The notes beneath the pieces are model-generated. The model searched no databases, was not told the origin of the DNA, and saw only the letters and a program-made list of their open reading frames with translations. A stretch of DNA of 64,000 nucleotides from CAZMNY01 sp964567745 (GTDB lineage: Bacteria; Planctomycetota; Planctomycetia; Pirellulales; Pirellulaceae), in NCBI GenBank assembly GCA_964567745.1, contig CAZMNY010000023.1, positions 62,001 to 126,000 on the forward strand. The letters run 5' to 3'. Both the position numbers and the translations under genes were made by a program. Shown here in pieces: positions 62,398-64,000 of the stretch (positions are counted from its first letter, which is position 1; each line of letters starts with the position of its first letter).

Positions 62398-63635
62398 GCC
62401 GACGAGTTGTCGTAACTGGACTCGGCGTCGTTACTCCCCTGAGTTGTAAGGTTGACGATCTTTTCTCGCGTCTTTGCGAGGGTGAAAGCGGCGTTGGCCC
62501 ACTACAGTCCTTGAACCAAGAAGAGTTCAAGGTCAAATTCGCGGGTGAAGTCACCGACTGGGATCCGGCCGCCTACATAGATCGTAAAGAGCTTAAGCGA
62601 CTCGATCGGTTCACCCAATTCGCCATCGTGGCCGGAGTGGATGCGATTACCGCCTGCGGCTTGGATTTCTCAAACGAGGAATCGAGTCGCTGCGGCGTCA
62701 TTCTTGGTTCTGGGATCGGCGGGCTTTCGGAAATCGAAACCCAGGTCCGGCGCCTGGCCGCCAAAGGTCCGCCGCGTGTTTCGCCGATGACAATTCCTAA
62801 GATGATGATGAACGCCGCCGGCGGCGCTCTCTCGATCCGCTACGGAATGCAGGGCCAGAACTACACGGTGGCGACTGCCTGCGCCTCGGCGACGAACGCC
62901 ATGGGCAACGCGTTCAAAGCGATTCAGTACGGCGTCGCCGATGTGGTCGTCACGGGCGGGACGGAAGCTGCCTTGACTGAGGTCGGCTTGAGCGCCTTCC
63001 AGAACATGAAAGCGCTCTCGCGCCGCAATGACGATCCGCAAGCCGCCAGCCGACCGTTCGACGTCGACCGAGATGGTTTCGTTCTCAGCGAGGGTGCGGG
63101 CCTGTTGGTTTTTGAAGAATACGAACACGCGAAGGCCCGCGGCGCCAATATTCAAGCCGAAGTTCTCGGGTTCGGCGCCAGTGGCGACGCCGGCCATATC
63201 ACTCAGCCCATGGAAAACGGTGCCGGCGCGGCGTTGGCTATGAAGTCGGCGCTCGACGATGCCGGCGTCAACCTGGATCAGGTCGACTACATCAACGCCC
63301 ATGGAACGAGCACTCCGTTAGGCGATATCGCTGAGACTTGCGCAATCAAGCGAGTGTTTGGCGAGCACGCTAGTCAGCTGAGCATTTCGAGTACGAAGAG
63401 CAACATTGGGCACTCCTTGGGTGCCAGCGGTGGAATCGAGCTGGCCGTCGCCATCGGCGCACTCGGCCGCAACGTTGTGCCTCCAACGATTAATCTGGAA
63501 AACACAGATCCGGCCTGCGATCTCGATTACACAGCCATCGAGCCTCGCGAGCGTGATTTGAAAGTCGCCATGAGCAATAGCTTTGGTTTCGGCGGCCACA
63601 ATGCTTGCATCGTCGTCGGCAAAGTTGATCGCTAA
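62394..63635 (+). CDS. fabF: 3-oxoacyl-ACP synthase II
   Basis: A 413-residue condensing enzyme that elongates acyl-ACP. Catalytic Cys in VATACASATNAMG, His in NAHGTSTPLGD, and His in KSNIGHSLGASG form the triad. The start MSRRVVVTGLGVVTPL is typical. It ends the local fatty-acid gene run; convergent with the BNR protein. Confidence 0.97.
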   Translation: MSRRVVVTGLGVVTPLSCKVDDLFSRLCEGESGVGPLQSLNQEEFKVKFAGEVTDWDPAAYIDRKELKRLDRFTQFAIVAGVDAITACGLDFSNEESSRCGVILGSGIGGLSEIETQVRRLAAKGPPRVSPMTIPKMMMNAAGGALSIRYGMQGQNYTVATACASATNAMGNAFKAIQYGVADVVVTGGTEAALTEVGLSAFQNMKALSRRNDDPQAASRPFDVDRDGFVLSEGAGLLVFEEYEHAKARGANIQAEVLGFGASGDAGHITQPMENGAGAALAMKSALDDAGVNLDQVDYINAHGTSTPLGDIAETCAIKRVFGEHASQLSISSTKSNIGHSLGASGGIELAVAIGALGRNVVPPTINLENTDPACDLDYTAIEPRERDLKVAMSNSFGFGGHNACIVVGKVDR

Positions 63636-63751
63636 CCGAGTTGGAATCAATCCGCGGTCCCATCTTTCGGTACCTGCGGTCGCCAGACCTTGGAAGAATC
63701 GACAAGCCTCTCGGCTGATCCTGTTCGGTTGGAGGCTTGGCGTGGCCTGCA

Positions 63752-64000
63752 CTAGCCCCCAAACTTGGCTGCGTAGATTTGTGGCAAGTGGGCTGAGATG
63801 AGTCGCCAGTTTTCGCCGCCGTTGTGGCTGATCCAGAGCGCGCCGGTCGATGAGCCGAGAACGAGTAACTGGCCGGTGTCGTCGACGGCCAGACAATGGC
63901 GGAAAATGATATCGTAGGCGGGCCCGTCCGGCAGGCCGTCGCTCAACATCTCGAACGTCTTGCCGCCATCGGTTGTCCGAGTCACAACCAACTTGGCGTC
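63752..64000 (-). CDS. BNR/YVTN-repeat exo-sialidase-like protein, C-terminal part
   Basis: The frame is open at the window end, so the N-terminal part lies outside. The visible 82 residues contain two BNR/Asp-box-like units (TTDGGKTFEML and SHNGGENWRLIS), the sialidase-type repeats that form beta-propellers. The end is HLPQIYAAKFGG. Function cannot be assigned from this part. Confidence 0.75.
   Translation of the reverse strand, partial: DAKLVVTRTTDGGKTFEMLSDGLPDGPAYDIIFRHCLAVDDTGQLLVLGSSTGALWISHNGGENWRLISAHLPQIYAAKFGG

Noticed and set aside
1..64000. CRISPR arrays, insertion sequences, integrases, prophage genes
   Set aside because: No regularly spaced direct repeats of 25-40 bases, no transposase or recombinase motifs were found on either strand.

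Overview
The window reads as a stretch of chromosome from a Planctomycetes bacterium, most likely Pirellulales-like. The evidence is the moderately GC-rich coding sequence, frequent GTG and TTG starts, weak Shine-Dalgarno use, and several planctomycete-type families: DUF1080, DUF1570, DUF2752, a TPR protein with two RNA-polymerase alpha C-terminal domains, a fused SecDF and AsmA-like giants. KdsA and a DUF374/LpxL-like acyltransferase indicate a Gram-negative envelope with lipid A/Kdo-type chemistry. DapF indicates meso-diaminopimelate or lysine synthesis. Most of the window is housekeeping. I see no transposase, integrase, phage gene or CRISPR array.

Layout. 0-7.6 kb: truncated RsbU-type phosphatase (+), then minus-strand DUF1080 protein, GH10-like protein without catalytic residues, a short purC relic, transglutaminase-like lipoprotein coupled to kdsA, and a lipid-kinase-like gene. 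8.2-15 kb: tRNA-Thr, TPR/double alpha-CTD protein, tgt, yajC, secDF. 15-21 kb: LysM protein, alpha/beta hydrolase, vWA protein, DUF2752 membrane protein and a lipoprotein. 21-32 kb: ymdB and rny (minus), tilS, an MFS transporter, then a GT39-like glycosyltransferase coupled to an AsmA-like protein. 32-41 kb: small disordered protein, dapF, acyltransferase, xseAB (minus), ispA-dxs-nadK and a secreted protein. 41-50.5 kb: an orphan Fbp-type ABC permease, a DUF1570 metalloprotease-like protein, then a six-gene minus-strand run with an ABC-2 exporter followed by an Ebo-like trio (UbiA-like, TIM barrel, alkaline-phosphatase fold). 50.7-58.3 kb: ispF, cysS, ruvC, ruvA, a lipoprotein, and on the minus strand ruvB with two paralogous zinc-ribbon membrane proteins. 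58.6-64 kb: ferritin-like protein, rpmF and the fatty-acid synthesis genes fabD, fabG, acpP, fabF, then a truncated BNR-repeat protein.

How the genes work together. Isoprenoid synthesis is represented three times (ispA, dxs, ispF). Holliday-junction processing is complete (ruvC, ruvA, ruvB), but ruvB is on the opposite strand and separated. Protein export (yajC, secDF) follows tgt, the classical order. rny-ymdB is a conserved RNA-turnover pair.

The least ordinary signals are: the TPR/double alpha-CTD protein whose 3' end overlaps tgt, with a perfect intrinsic-terminator hairpin inside the tgt coding start; the ABC-2 exporter joined to an Ebo-like trio; paired zinc-ribbon membrane proteins next to ruvB; and several enzyme folds with missing catalytic or metal-binding residues (GH10-like, ferritin-like, alpha/beta hydrolase, YmdB-like, phosphatase-like). 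All family calls come from reading motifs by eye; no database search was run.
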